A stretch of DNA of 50,080 nucleotides from CAYTWW01 sp043801855 (GCA_043801855.1 JAZDLQ010000042.1:1-50080), one strand, 5' to 3'; counted from the stretch's first letter, positions 1 to 9,099 are shown. A program made the numbers and translations. Notes: generated from the sequence alone by a model not told the origin.

Positions 1-17
1 GCTATTGTTGTAGTCAT
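1..17 (-). CDS. Start of an unknown gene running off the window edge
   Basis: On the minus strand an ATG at position 17 opens a frame reading Met-Thr-Thr-Thr-Ile before the window ends. A GGTGA Shine-Dalgarno site lies at 24-28, six bases before the ATG, the same arrangement seen at several secure starts in this window. Only five codons are visible, so the product cannot be named. Confidence 0.4.
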
Positions 18-152
18 ATTAAGTCACCTTATATAAATTATAATTATTATAACAATTATAATAAATATAAATGTTATATTTAAATTTATGTTTTTGTTAA
101 AAGATAACTGTTTGCTATATCTTTTTATATCTAAAAAACATTCTTACCTGTT
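18..152. promoter_or_regulatory. AT-rich divergent intergenic region with TATA box for the MBL gene
   Basis: This gap separates the leftward partial gene from the MBL-fold gene. A TATA-like TTTTTATATC at 122-131 is centred about 25 bases before the ATG at 153, which implies a nearly leaderless transcript. A 9-base inverted repeat (arms 44-52 and 56-64, three-base spacer) lies in the middle, but it is pure A/T and may be chance. No other gene is visible. Confidence 0.45.
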
Positions 153-965
153 ATGGGGGATAGAATATTATTTCTAGGAACAGGAGGAGACTCTATTGTT
201 ATTGGAAAGCAGTTTAGGGCATCAGGTGGGATAATTCTTGAAGCAGAAGGAAACCAGATCCATATTGACCCTGGCCCAGGAGCTTTGGTCCTTGCAAAAT
301 ATTATGGTGTAAACCTTCGCGAAAATACTGCTCTTTTTTTATCTCATAATCACTTGAATCATGCAGGTGATGCTAATGCAGTAATAAGTGCGATGACACA
401 TAATGGCCTTGATAAAAAAGGAGTTCTTGTCGCAAGCGAATCATGCCTTAATGCAACCCCAGATAATGAGCCTTTTGTCCACTCATTTTATAAGAGTTGT
501 GTTGAAAGGGTAATTAGTGTAAATCCTGGCTCAAAAATTGGGATAAACCAGCTTGATATAAAAATTATAAAGACGAAGCATTTGGATACTTCAGGTGTTG
601 GGTTTAAATTTTATACTCCAAAATTCACACTAGGATATGTCTCAGACACTGAATATTTTAACGACTTATGTGAAGAATATGGAAATTCAGATATACTAAT
701 ACTGAATGTGACACATCCAGGCAGTGTAAAGTGTCCTGGTTCAATGAATACAGAAAGTGCAACAGCATTTTTACAAAAAACAAAGCCAAGGCTTGCAATA
801 ATCACTCATTTTGGAGTAAAAATGCTTGAATCAGACCCATTGTATGAAGCAAGAGAATTGCAAAAAGAAACAGGGGTTCAAGTAATTGCAGCAAAAGATG
901 GAATGATAATATCACCTGAAACTTATTCTTCAGAACAGCGGCAAAAAACACTTAAGAGCTATTAA
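153..965 (+). CDS. MBL-fold metallo-hydrolase with altered metal motif
   Basis: This 270-residue protein has the metallo-beta-lactamase fold. It shows the N-terminal FLGTGG strand-turn, a histidine motif SHNHLNH at residues 64-70, later candidate ligands H143, D165 and H188, and a C-terminal ITHFG with H219. Most MBL hydrolases read HxHxDH; here the aspartate that orients the second metal is Asn69, so two-metal catalysis may be weakened or changed. The overall order resembles RNase Z-like and phosphodiesterase-like MBL proteins, but the substrate cannot be told. The start is placed by the TATA element about 25 bases upstream. It is probably a stand-alone transcript, with its own-strand neighbour 44 bases downstream under a separate promoter. 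Confidence 0.8.
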   Translation: MGDRILFLGTGGDSIVIGKQFRASGGIILEAEGNQIHIDPGPGALVLAKYYGVNLRENTALFLSHNHLNHAGDANAVISAMTHNGLDKKGVLVASESCLNATPDNEPFVHSFYKSCVERVISVNPGSKIGINQLDIKIIKTKHLDTSGVGFKFYTPKFTLGYVSDTEYFNDLCEEYGNSDILILNVTHPGSVKCPGSMNTESATAFLQKTKPRLAIITHFGVKMLESDPLYEARELQKETGVQVIAAKDGMIISPETYSSEQRQKTLKSY

Positions 966-1009
966 TAAAGCTGTTAGTTTTATATATCTCGTTATCTTTT
1001 TTGATAAAT

Positions 1010-1576
1010 ATGGCAGACGCAAGAAAAATAATTGTAATATTTGTAATAGCAGTAATATTTGCGATATTTGCAAACAGCGCAATAGAAGCAATTATCCCTG
1101 TGCCAAAATATGAAGAATATTGTAAAACACAATATGAACCAAAATCATATCCTTTAATTTCTGACCAGAACAATAATTGCACAAGGTTTGTTATTCCAAA
1201 TAACCTAAGTGATTCCTGCCAGCCAAAAGACGGTTATATTGCATATAAATATGATAATTATGGTTGCATTACAGATGCTTATTGCGACAGCTGCAATATA
1301 ATATTTGATAAAGAAAATCAAAAATATAATCTATTTGTGTTTTTTTCATTATCCATAATAGGAATTGCTGCTATTGCTTTTGGTTTAGTGATGCCTATGT
1401 CAAACCCAATAAATGAGTGGGTTGGTTCAGGATTTATTCTAGGTGGATTATTATCAATATTTATTGGCACAGCAAGATACTATGGTGACATGGCAAGGTT
1501 TGCAAGGCCAATTGTAATGCTGCTTGAGTTAATTCTAGTGATATACTTAACATACAGAAAGCTAGGAAAAAAATAA
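1010..1576 (+). CDS. Membrane protein with Cys-rich external loop
   Basis: I do not recognise this gene. The product has an N-terminal membrane segment (about residues 5-23), a roughly 80-residue hydrophilic stretch with seven cysteines that would lie outside the cell, and three C-terminal membrane segments. Paired cysteines in an exported loop suggest disulfide bonds. I chose ATG at 1010 over the TTG at 1001 because a TTTATATATC element at 978-987 sits about 27 bases before it, as at other leaderless genes here. Small membrane proteins of this layout are common in DPANN archaea, but no function follows. Confidence 0.65.
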   Translation: MADARKIIVIFVIAVIFAIFANSAIEAIIPVPKYEEYCKTQYEPKSYPLISDQNNNCTRFVIPNNLSDSCQPKDGYIAYKYDNYGCITDAYCDSCNIIFDKENQKYNLFVFFSLSIIGIAAIAFGLVMPMSNPINEWVGSGFILGGLLSIFIGTARYYGDMARFARPIVMLLELILVIYLTYRKLGKK

Positions 1577-1615
1577 AGAAAATAATTATAACAATTACTC
1601 GTTTTATATAACTCC

Positions 1616-1640
1616 GGATAAATTTTTAAAAAATTTATCC
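1616..1640. repeat. Perfect 12-base inverted repeat upstream of the secreted protein gene
   Basis: The arms GGATAAATTTTT (1616-1627) and AAAAATTTATCC (1629-1640) are perfectly complementary, with one base between. A TATA-like TTTTATATAA lies just before at about 1602-1611, so the repeat falls where a transcript for the gene at 1712 could start. It may be an operator, or a hairpin closing the transcript of the preceding gene. Confidence 0.4.
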
Positions 1641-1711
1641 CATTTCTTGAGTAAGGTATTTAAAGAGAAAATAATAAAACACACCACAAAACAAAAATGA
1701 GGTGAGGATTT

Positions 1712-4207
1712 ATGAAGATGGGTGTGGTAAGTTTGATTATATTATATTTACTTTTTTCAAATTATGTACTTGCAGATATAGGCTTACCTGTGACTGAAGG
1801 ATTCAAAATAGAAAATTGGGGATATTGTAATCCTAATCCTTCAATAGGAAGAGGTGCTGTTTTTGTAGCAAATAATGACTTATATGTTATAGCAGTGCCT
1901 TTTAGTTCGCGTGATATCCCAACAGAAGCATGGATAGTGGATGCAAATAGTAATACTACATTAGGGATTACAACAAACTTAATTTATGATTATAAACAAG
2001 GTATATATAATGGAACATTCACTTTTTTAGAACCTATCTTTATTAGTAAAGAAACTATATTTTATGCTTTGATACGAAATGGATATTGTGTAATGCTAGA
2101 TGGACCAATGGACCAAATTTATACTAATATTATAATAAATAATTCAATTCACAAGTTTGATGAATATGGATATTGGAATTACAGGGGAGATACAGGTAAT
2201 CCAGATACTACGTGGTGGTACGGCATAACGTCATTAACCATTGCACCCAAAATAGAATCTCCTTGTACTTCTAATTGGTCATGTAATAGATATGGCGAAT
2301 GTCAAGAAAATAATTTAAAATATTGCATTGAAGTTAAAGATGAGAACAATTGTGGTATAAATTTTATGGGAGATTACTCAGATTATACTCCATTATTATG
2401 TTATTCCCTTCTTGAGAAATACTCACCAATATTATACCTTCACGAGAATGAAAAATACTTTCCAATGCCAATAGATAGTATGATGGATTATTCTGAACTT
2501 AAAAACCTTAATGATGAAAATTTTTTGATAAATAATCCATTATCTGAAGAAGACTTACTTGATAGGGATATACATACATATATGGATTTAGTGAATGTTG
2601 ATACTGCAAAAGATTTTGACTTTCCAAATCCTGTTGATTTTGAAAATTATTCAGTAATAGTATATGCCAGACAAGTTACACGAAGCGATAATTATACTGC
2701 GCTGCAATATTACATGTTTTATCCGTTCAACAGCTGGCATAACACACATGAAGGGGATTGGGAAATGATTCAGGTTGTATTGGATGAAAAAGGAGAATTT
2801 GAAACAGCATCCCATAATGCACATTTTTTTACAGGCGATGCACATTATAAAGGCGCAATAGAATGGATAAACGATACCCACCCTCTTGTTTACGTTGGTG
2901 AAGGAAGCCATGCCAGTTATTTTGTGTGGAAAGATTTTAATGAGATGGACTATGCAATCAGATACCTCAATGACTTAAAAGAGATAGAATTTGTATCTGA
3001 TACTGGAAAAAAGCTGCATGATGAATCTTTTGCATTAGATACTTCCAACTCTGTTTCATATACAATGAAAATTATGAATGAAAGCTCTTCTTGGATTGAC
3101 TTTCCAGGAAGATGGGGTGAAGTTCCAAGAGGATTTAACCTTGCAGATCCATTGGAAAATTTTGATTTGATAGGAACAGCTGGCCCTCTTGGGCCAAAAT
3201 ACATTAAGTATTATTTTATAATAGACAGATGGACTAATCCTTTTGCATTTGCAACAAGATCAAAAATATCAAAAATGATTGCTGGGTTCTTAAAAAGCCC
3301 TGCTGATATCCATGTTTATGATACAAAAGGCAATCACTTAGGAAAAACAACAGATGGTATTGAAAAAAATATTTCAGGGTTGTATTTTTATACTGGCCCA
3401 GATAGTGAAAAAGAGGCATTTACAATATATGGAAATGAGAATTATACAATTGAATTAATTGGAACTGGAGTAGGCAATGCAGATTTTGATTTGTTTTATT
3501 ATGACCCAGATTATGGTGGAATTGTGCTCTATTACAAAAATCTGCTTTTCAATACAACAACAAAGGCCGTAATATCTGTCAAATCTGATTCTTATTTTGA
3601 GATGGCTCTTGACTATGAATCAGATGGAATTGTTGATGAGATTGTTCTTCCTGAAAGCTATACTGAAGAGGGCTATATCTACAATGTCCCTGACACAGAT
3701 AATGATGGAATTAAAGATCCAATTGATAACTGTGTAACTGTTGCAAATGAAGGCCAAAGCGATGCTGATAGTAATGGATTAGGCGATGCATGTGACAACC
3801 CAAGATATTACAAAGAAAAAGCACTTGTCATGCTTAATTCTGCAACATATTCAACACCAACAGAAAGGCTAAGGATAAAATTAGCAAAAATGCATGTAGA
3901 AAAAAGCCTTAATGATGAACTATGGAAAGATGAAATGCACCTGACAAATAAAGGAACTACTGTATTCGCATCAGAACTTGCTGCAACTATTCAGCTTTCG
4001 CTAAAAGAAGACAAATATGATGAAATTGTTGATTTGCTTGTTAAGGCTGATGAAATGCTTGCAAAAATCGCAATAAGTGAAGAGGAAAATATTAGAAAAA
4101 AGGAATTTGCACAAAACTTCTACGAAAAAGGAGAGTATCTTAAAGAAAAAGGATATTCAGGATTAGCCATAACAAATTACATGCATGCATGGAAGATAGT
4201 GCAATAG
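1712..4207 (+). CDS. Large secreted protein: Vps62-like domain plus thrombospondin type-3 repeat
   Basis: The 831-residue product begins with a Sec signal peptide (about residues 1-21, cleavage after VLA). It continues with a beta-rich region, a Cys-rich segment near residues 190-230 of the CxxxWxC type often seen in DPANN surface proteins, and a domain resembling Vps62 (start YSPILYLHENEKYFP, later HEGDWE and GEGSHASYF). A calcium-binding thrombospondin type-3 stretch follows (DTDNDGIKDPIDNC and DADSNGLGDACD), then a helical C-terminus without a membrane anchor. A strong Shine-Dalgarno site (GAGGTGAGG, 1699-1707) fixes the start. It is probably a cell-surface or released protein that needs calcium; the Vps62 assignment is by motif recall. 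Confidence 0.7.
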   Translation: MKMGVVSLIILYLLFSNYVLADIGLPVTEGFKIENWGYCNPNPSIGRGAVFVANNDLYVIAVPFSSRDIPTEAWIVDANSNTTLGITTNLIYDYKQGIYNGTFTFLEPIFISKETIFYALIRNGYCVMLDGPMDQIYTNIIINNSIHKFDEYGYWNYRGDTGNPDTTWWYGITSLTIAPKIESPCTSNWSCNRYGECQENNLKYCIEVKDENNCGINFMGDYSDYTPLLCYSLLEKYSPILYLHENEKYFPMPIDSMMDYSELKNLNDENFLINNPLSEEDLLDRDIHTYMDLVNVDTAKDFDFPNPVDFENYSVIVYARQVTRSDNYTALQYYMFYPFNSWHNTHEGDWEMIQVVLDEKGEFETASHNAHFFTGDAHYKGAIEWINDTHPLVYVGEGSHASYFVWKDFNEMDYAIRYLNDLKEIEFVSDTGKKLHDESFALDTSNSVSYTMKIMNESSSWIDFPGRWGEVPRGFNLADPLENFDLIGTAGPLGPKYIKYYFIIDRWTNPFAFATRSKISKMIAGFLKSPADIHVYDTKGNHLGKTTDGIEKNISGLYFYTGPDSEKEAFTIYGNENYTIELIGTGVGNADFDLFYYDPDYGGIVLYYKNLLFNTTTKAVISVKSDSYFEMALDYESDGIVDEIVLPESYTEEGYIYNVPDTDNDGIKDPIDNCVTVANEGQSDADSNGLGDACDNPRYYKEKALVMLNSATYSTPTERLRIKLAKMHVEKSLNDELWKDEMHLTNKGTTVFASELAATIQLSLKEDKYDEIVDLLVKADEMLAKIAISEEENIRKKEFAQNFYEKGEYLKEKGYSGLAITNYMHAWKIVQ

Positions 4208-4270
4208 GGAATTTAATTTTTTTTAAGTTCTCAATAACATTTATAATTAATTTCTTTTTCTTTATTATTT

Positions 4271-5815
4271 ATGTCAGAGCATGTGAAAAAAGTATTTTCT
4301 GGAGCAGTTGTGATATTTGCATTTCTGATACTTTCTAATATTATTGCGTATTTAATAAGAGTGATATACGCTAGAACCCTGACTCCTGCTGAATACGGAC
4401 TATTTTATGCTGTTCTTGGCTTTCTTAATTTTTTTATTATATTTAGGGATCTTGGGCTATCAGAAACACTAATCAAATACATCCCTGAGTTTGAGCTTAA
4501 AAACGATAAAAGTAAGATAAAATCAGCAATTGTGCTTGTTTGTATAGTCCAGTTTGGAATGAGCATATTATTTGTCTCTGCGTTCTTTTTACTTTCAGAT
4601 TTCCTGGCAGTAAATTACATTAAAGGAGTCGACGCATCACTATATTCAACAGTCTCATCTATAATAAAAATTGTCGGACTTTCATTTCTAGTAGATGGTT
4701 TTGGAGAAGTTATCGTAAACTCATTAAATGGGCTTCAAAAGACAAAATATTATGCATTAGAGGATTTCTTAAGAAACCTTGCTACTTTAATAATAGTTTT
4801 ATTGTTGATTAATCATATTGATAATGTTAATATACCTGCATTTGCACAGCTTGGTGCTTTTGCAATAACTTGTATTGTTATGATTGTCTTGTTCCTTAAG
4901 TCGTTTGATTTTTTTAAATATAAGATAAATATTGATAAGAAACTAATTAAGTTAATGTTTTCATATTCCCTTAAAATATTGATAGGGACAGGAGCAGGAA
5001 TAATGATTGGGTATGCAAGTACAATTATACTTACTGTTTTTGCTGGGGTTGAATCTGTTGGAATATTTAATGTTGCACTGCCAACATCAATGCTATTGTT
5101 CATTTTTTCAAGGCCGTTTGGACAGATATTATCTCCGATGGCTTCAGAACTATGGGCAAAAAATGAAAAAGAAAAGATTAAGGAGATATTAAGCCTTGTT
5201 TATCACTACTTATTCATATTGATACTACCTATTGTCATGACATTTATTTCATATCCTGACTTAATTATAAGAATTGTATTTGGAAGTAAATACTTAGCAT
5301 CCCATTTATCTATATTTGGCCAAAGTATAAGCCAAGCATCACTGGCTATGCAAATACTTGCTGGAGGAATGATATTTTTGGTGTTTGCACAAATAAATTT
5401 TGGTGTAATTGCAAGCATAGGAAAACCTTTGTTAAGGACAAAAGCAGCGTACGTTTCTGCGATAACAGGAATTATTTGCGCTTTGTTGCTTGTGCCAACA
5501 ATTGGTGTTGTTGGGGCAGCAATAGCAACAGCTATCAGTAATGCGGTTCTCTATTTGATGTCACATATTTACATAAAAAAAATTGTCCAGAGCTTATTGC
5601 CGCTTAAATCATGGCTAAAAACGATAATTGCAGGAATAATTTATATAATAATAGTACAAATAACAAAAAATATTCTAATCATGCCAGTATATATTGAAAC
5701 ATCCCTTATAATTGGAGTAAGTGGAATATTTTATTTGTGGTTACTCATACTATTTAAGCAGATAAATGTTAAAATAGTTAGGGATTTTGTGTTTGAAATA
5801 ATAAAAAAATACTAG
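4271..5815 (+). CDS. Polysaccharide flippase (Wzx/MATE-like, MOP superfamily)
   Basis: The 514-residue protein has about 12-14 membrane helices and the start typical of Wzx-type exporters: an amphipathic N-terminus, then a helix and the segment YARTLTPAEYGLF. Such proteins flip lipid-linked oligosaccharides across the membrane, which fits the surrounding glycan locus. Length agrees with the family. A TATA-like element at 4239-4248 lies about 28 bases before the ATG, so the gene is probably leaderless and transcribed alone. The next gene is convergent, 13 bases away. Confidence 0.88.
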   Translation: MSEHVKKVFSGAVVIFAFLILSNIIAYLIRVIYARTLTPAEYGLFYAVLGFLNFFIIFRDLGLSETLIKYIPEFELKNDKSKIKSAIVLVCIVQFGMSILFVSAFFLLSDFLAVNYIKGVDASLYSTVSSIIKIVGLSFLVDGFGEVIVNSLNGLQKTKYYALEDFLRNLATLIIVLLLINHIDNVNIPAFAQLGAFAITCIVMIVLFLKSFDFFKYKINIDKKLIKLMFSYSLKILIGTGAGIMIGYASTIILTVFAGVESVGIFNVALPTSMLLFIFSRPFGQILSPMASELWAKNEKEKIKEILSLVYHYLFILILPIVMTFISYPDLIIRIVFGSKYLASHLSIFGQSISQASLAMQILAGGMIFLVFAQINFGVIASIGKPLLRTKAAYVSAITGIICALLLVPTIGVVGAAIATAISNAVLYLMSHIYIKKIVQSLLPLKSWLKTIIAGIIYIIIVQITKNILIMPVYIETSLIIGVSGIFYLWLLILFKQINVKIVRDFVFEIIKKY

Positions 5816-5828
5816 AAATATGTCTAAT

Positions 5829-6626
5829 TTACTTAACCGCTTCTACAATTAATGACCTTTCAGGATGAGTGCCATCAAATCCCATATTTAGAAACTGATA
5901 ATTGCTTCTAAATTCCTTAAACTTGCTTTTAAAAGGATATGAACGATAGACTTTTGAAAAGCCAACGTCTTTTAGCATCTTACTCATTTTTGCATAATTC
6001 CACCATGATTTATGCGAGCCAGGATGTTTTTTCATCCATGAATATGGAACTTTTGCAAGATAATTATCTGCAAAATCTTCTTTAGATAGAGATTTTACTT
6101 CTTTTTTTAACTTGTTTAAATCCATTTTTTTAACATCAAAATATTTGCAGAAAAAATAAAAAAAATATCTGATTTTTTCTTGATCATAATTATTAGATAG
6201 TCCTTTTAGCAAATCATCATACATTATATCAAAGTCCGGAACCATGTTCCTAAATACGCCACCTTTTTTTAATATCCTATGAAACTCTTTATATAAAAAA
6301 GGGTAAAACTTTTCAGGAATATGCTCTATGCAATGAGAAGAAAAGAGCATGCCAACAGAATTAGTTTTTATAGGAAGAGGCTTAAATGACATTAAGTTAT
6401 GATTAATGTCACAATTTTTCATATAAATATCTTTATACCAAAAATCATAATAATCTAAAGTAATCCACCCATTCCTAATCCACCTGCCTGCGCCGATGTT
6501 TATTTTAGTGTTATTTTTATCTAATGTATGTGGATGAATTAATTTTTTATAAAAAAACCAAAGTGTACGATAAGCATTATCTACTGGCCATGAATTATAT
6601 ACTTTTTCTTTAAGTTTTTGAAGCAT
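5829..6626 (-). CDS. SAM-dependent methyltransferase, paralogue of the one at 11433-12224
   Basis: The 265-residue protein belongs to the class I methyltransferases, with INIGAGRWIRNGW as the SAM-binding motif I region and SSHCIEHIPEKF followed by FHRILKKGG as the post-motif helix. Near the C-terminus is a conserved block HPGSHKSWWNY and a final QFLNMGFDGTH that the paralogue at 11433-12224 shares almost exactly. Both probably methylate a sugar or lipid-linked glycan intermediate, which is inferred from location. It is read divergently from the nonulosonate operon that begins at 6770. Confidence 0.82.
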   Translation of the reverse strand: MLQKLKEKVYNSWPVDNAYRTLWFFYKKLIHPHTLDKNNTKINIGAGRWIRNGWITLDYYDFWYKDIYMKNCDINHNLMSFKPLPIKTNSVGMLFSSHCIEHIPEKFYPFLYKEFHRILKKGGVFRNMVPDFDIMYDDLLKGLSNNYDQEKIRYFFYFFCKYFDVKKMDLNKLKKEVKSLSKEDFADNYLAKVPYSWMKKHPGSHKSWWNYAKMSKMLKDVGFSKVYRSYPFKSKFKEFRSNYQFLNMGFDGTHPERSLIVEAVK

Positions 6627-6681
6627 AATTTTTAATTAATATTAAAATTTATAAAATTAGTCCTTCAAATAGACTAATTTA

Positions 6682-6753
6682 TACCGTAAAATAATTTATA
6701 ATTTAAAAACAAAACAATATATTTATAAATGAAAGTTATTTACTGTACCGTAC
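6682..6753. promoter_or_regulatory. Promoter of the RHH-NeuB operon with two TACCGTA palindromes
   Basis: A TATA-like ATATTTATAAAT at 6719-6730 lies between two copies of the interrupted palindrome TAC-C-GTA, at 6682-6688 and 6746-6752. The second copy is extended to GTAC-C-GTAC (6745-6753). The downstream copy falls about where transcription should begin, and the centres are 64 bases apart, close to six helical turns. This is the layout of a repressor with two operators. A purine-rich GGGGGG site (6758-6763) precedes the ATG at 6770. Because the first gene carries an RHH-like N-terminus, autoregulation is the natural guess. Confidence 0.55.
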
Positions 6754-6769
6754 AAAAGGGGGGAATAAT

Positions 6770-7804
6770 ATGCCAAAAGAAGGATATGTATCAATAACAG
6801 TACCAGATGTACTTGACCAAAAAATAAGTGAATTTATTAGTGAAAATGAGGGGCTTGTTTCAAATAAAACGCAAGCATTACTACAGGCCTGGCAGATGTA
6901 TCAAAATATGTTTATGCAGGAAAAAAATCCCAAGCCAGTTAGGATAGGAAATAAACTAATTGGGCCTAATGAACCAATATTTGTTATTGCAGAAATTGGG
7001 ATTAATCATAATGGAAGCATGGATATATGTAAACAAATGATTGATATGGCAGTTGAAGCAGGATGTGATGCTGTTAAGTTCCAAAAAAGGACTATTGATA
7101 TAGTATATACAAAAGAAGAATTAGCAAAGCCTAGAGAAAACCCATTTGGCAGCACAAACGGTGACTTGAAAAGAGGCCTAGAATTTGGATTTGAGCAATA
7201 TTCTGAAATCGACTCTTATTGCAAATCAAAAGGAATTATGTGGTTTGCTTCTCCGTGGGATGAGCCAAGTGTTGATTTTCTTGAAAAATTCAATGTTCCA
7301 TGCTATAAAATTGCGTCTGCTTCCATAACTGATAAAAAATTACTATCTAAGATTAAGTCAATAGGAAAACCCATTATTTTATCGACAGGAATGAGTACAA
7401 TTGAGCAAATCAGAAATGCTGTAAATTATTTAGGGCAGGATAATTTGATAATACTTCATTGTACATCAACTTATCCTACAACAAACCTTAATGAGTTTGA
7501 CTTAAAAGTTATAAACACATTCAAAAAAATATTCAACTGCCCTATTGGTTATAGTGGACATGAGCCAGACACATTCCCCACCATTATGGCAATGGTATTA
7601 GGAGCAACAGTCATAGAACGGCACATAACCCTTTCAAGAGTAATGTTTGGATCAGATCAGGCAGCAAGCCTAGAAAGGAAAGGAACTATTTTGATATGCC
7701 AAAGGGCAAGAGATATTCCAATATTGTTAGGGAGCAGTAAAAAAAAAGTTCATCCATCTGAAACACCAATCATATCAAAACTAAGAAGAGTTAATGATTT
7801 GTAA
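6770..7804 (+). CDS. NeuB-type nonulosonic acid synthase with N-terminal ribbon-helix-helix-like domain
   Basis: NeuB enzymes condense PEP with an amino sugar to make sialic, legionaminic or pseudaminic acid. Residues 58-344 are the TIM barrel: EIGINHNG with E75, AVKFQ with K103, GYSGHE with H264 and IERH with H285, the expected PEP and metal residues. Two things are odd. Residues 1-48 (GYVSITVPDVLDQKI, then two helices with NKTQALLQAW) look like a CopG/RHH DNA-binding domain, not part of NeuB. The C-terminal SAF (antifreeze-like) domain, which closes the active site across the dimer in classical NeuB, is absent. The next gene starts 12 bases later, so it was not lost to a nearby frameshift. 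This is the first gene of a five-gene operon. Confidence 0.85.
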   Translation: MPKEGYVSITVPDVLDQKISEFISENEGLVSNKTQALLQAWQMYQNMFMQEKNPKPVRIGNKLIGPNEPIFVIAEIGINHNGSMDICKQMIDMAVEAGCDAVKFQKRTIDIVYTKEELAKPRENPFGSTNGDLKRGLEFGFEQYSEIDSYCKSKGIMWFASPWDEPSVDFLEKFNVPCYKIASASITDKKLLSKIKSIGKPIILSTGMSTIEQIRNAVNYLGQDNLIILHCTSTYPTTNLNEFDLKVINTFKKIFNCPIGYSGHEPDTFPTIMAMVLGATVIERHITLSRVMFGSDQAASLERKGTILICQRARDIPILLGSSKKKVHPSETPIISKLRRVNDL

Positions 7805-7816
7805 AAAGGTGACACT

Positions 7817-8368
7817 GTGAACGATTTAGAAGACCATAAAAATATGATTGATAATTTTCCTTTAAATGAAGTTATAAAAATATCAGATCTAATGATAAAA
7901 TCTGTCAAACAAGGAAAAACAATATTTTTTTTGGGCTGCGGCGGATCTGCAGCAGATGCCCAGCATCTTGCAGCAGAGCTAATCGGTTCTTATAGAAATA
8001 GGCAAAGATTGCCTATTTCTGCTATTGCTCTTACAACAAATACATCAGTAATTACAGCAATAGCTAATGATTTTGGCTTTGATTCAGTATTTGAAAGGCA
8101 GGTTTCTGGACTTGTTAGAGAAGGCGATATTGTTGTAGGAATAAGCACAAGCGGCAATAGCCAATCAATAATCAATGCATTATTAAAAGCCAAGGAAAAA
8201 AAAGCTATTACTATTGGTTTCTTAGGCAATACTGGAGGAATGATGAAAAATATATGCGATTATGCATTACTTATACCAGCTAAAGATACGCCAAGAATCC
8301 AAGAAGGGCATATTCTGGCCGGCCATATTCTATGTGGATTAATTGAAGATAGTGTTACTATAAAATGA
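7817..8368 (+). CDS. SIS-domain phosphosugar isomerase, GmhA-like
   Basis: This 183-residue single-SIS protein resembles sedoheptulose-7-phosphate isomerase (GmhA): FFLGCGGSAADAQHLAAELIG near residues 37-57, then GISTSGNSQSI and a final HILCGLIE helix. The SIS fold binds and isomerises phosphosugars. The start is GTG at 7817, set by AAAGGTGA eight to twelve bases upstream. Placed between a NeuB and a CMP-sugar synthetase, it may prepare the phosphorylated sugar acceptor for NeuB. Classical sialic, legionaminic and pseudaminic pathways have no such isomerase, so the product sugar may be unusual. Confidence 0.82.
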   Translation: MNDLEDHKNMIDNFPLNEVIKISDLMIKSVKQGKTIFFLGCGGSAADAQHLAAELIGSYRNRQRLPISAIALTTNTSVITAIANDFGFDSVFERQVSGLVREGDIVVGISTSGNSQSIINALLKAKEKKAITIGFLGNTGGMMKNICDYALLIPAKDTPRIQEGHILAGHILCGLIEDSVTIK

Positions 8369-9099
8369 CAATTAACGAAAAAAAAGTATTGGCAATAATT
8401 CCTGCAAGAGGAGGATCAAAAGGATTGCCTAGAAAAAATATTCTTAATATGTGTGGAAAACCTTTGATTGGGTGGTCCATTGAACAAGCAAAAAACAGTA
8501 CCTATGTCGATAGAGTCATAGTAAGTACTGATGATAAAGAAATTGCAGAAATCGCAAAAAAATATGGTGCAGAAGTACCATTTTTAAGGCCAAAAGAATA
8601 TGCAACAGACACAGTATCTCCAACAGATGCAATCTTACACGTAATATATGAACTTGAAAAAACAGGATATTTGCCAGATATTGTCATCCAGATGCAACCA
8701 ACTTGTTGCATTAGAGAACCTGAAGATATTGATGATGCTTTAAGGGTCTTAATCAGTAACAAAACCGCTAAATCAATTGTTAGCTTAATTAAAATAGAAA
8801 ATACTTCACACCCAGATTTTGTAGTAAAATTAGATAATAATGGTTTTATTGGTGGAAAATTAGGTGATAGTTTTAGAAGACAAAATTTATCTGATAGATA
8901 TGCTTATAATGGAACTATTCTTGCTTCTTATACATCATCCCTAAAAAAGTTTAAATCCTTCAATAATGAATTTACATTAGGATATGTAATAACACAAAAA
9001 TATAAGACTCTTGACATAAATGATAATTGGGATTTTATACAGACAGAAGCTGTATTAAATTATCTATTGGAAAAAAACTTATTAAAGCTTGTAAAATGA
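8365..9099 (+). CDS. CMP-nonulosonic acid synthetase (acylneuraminate cytidylyltransferase)
   Basis: The 244-residue protein activates a nonulosonic acid with CTP. It has the family signature IIPARGGSKGLPRKN at residues 11-25, then KPLIGWSIEQA, STDDKEIAEIA and the substrate-side motif QMQPTCCIREPEDID. Length matches NeuA/PseF/LegF proteins without an extra domain. The ATG overlaps the stop of the isomerase gene by four bases (ATGA), so the two are probably translationally coupled. Which nonulosonate it uses cannot be read from sequence. Confidence 0.9.
   Translation: MTINEKKVLAIIPARGGSKGLPRKNILNMCGKPLIGWSIEQAKNSTYVDRVIVSTDDKEIAEIAKKYGAEVPFLRPKEYATDTVSPTDAILHVIYELEKTGYLPDIVIQMQPTCCIREPEDIDDALRVLISNKTAKSIVSLIKIENTSHPDFVVKLDNNGFIGGKLGDSFRRQNLSDRYAYNGTILASYTSSLKKFKSFNNEFTLGYVITQKYKTLDINDNWDFIQTEAVLNYLLEKNLLKLVK

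Noticed and set aside
44..64. 9-base inverted repeat as an operator
   Set aside because: It is pure A/T in AT-rich DNA and not aligned with a promoter; chance is likely.
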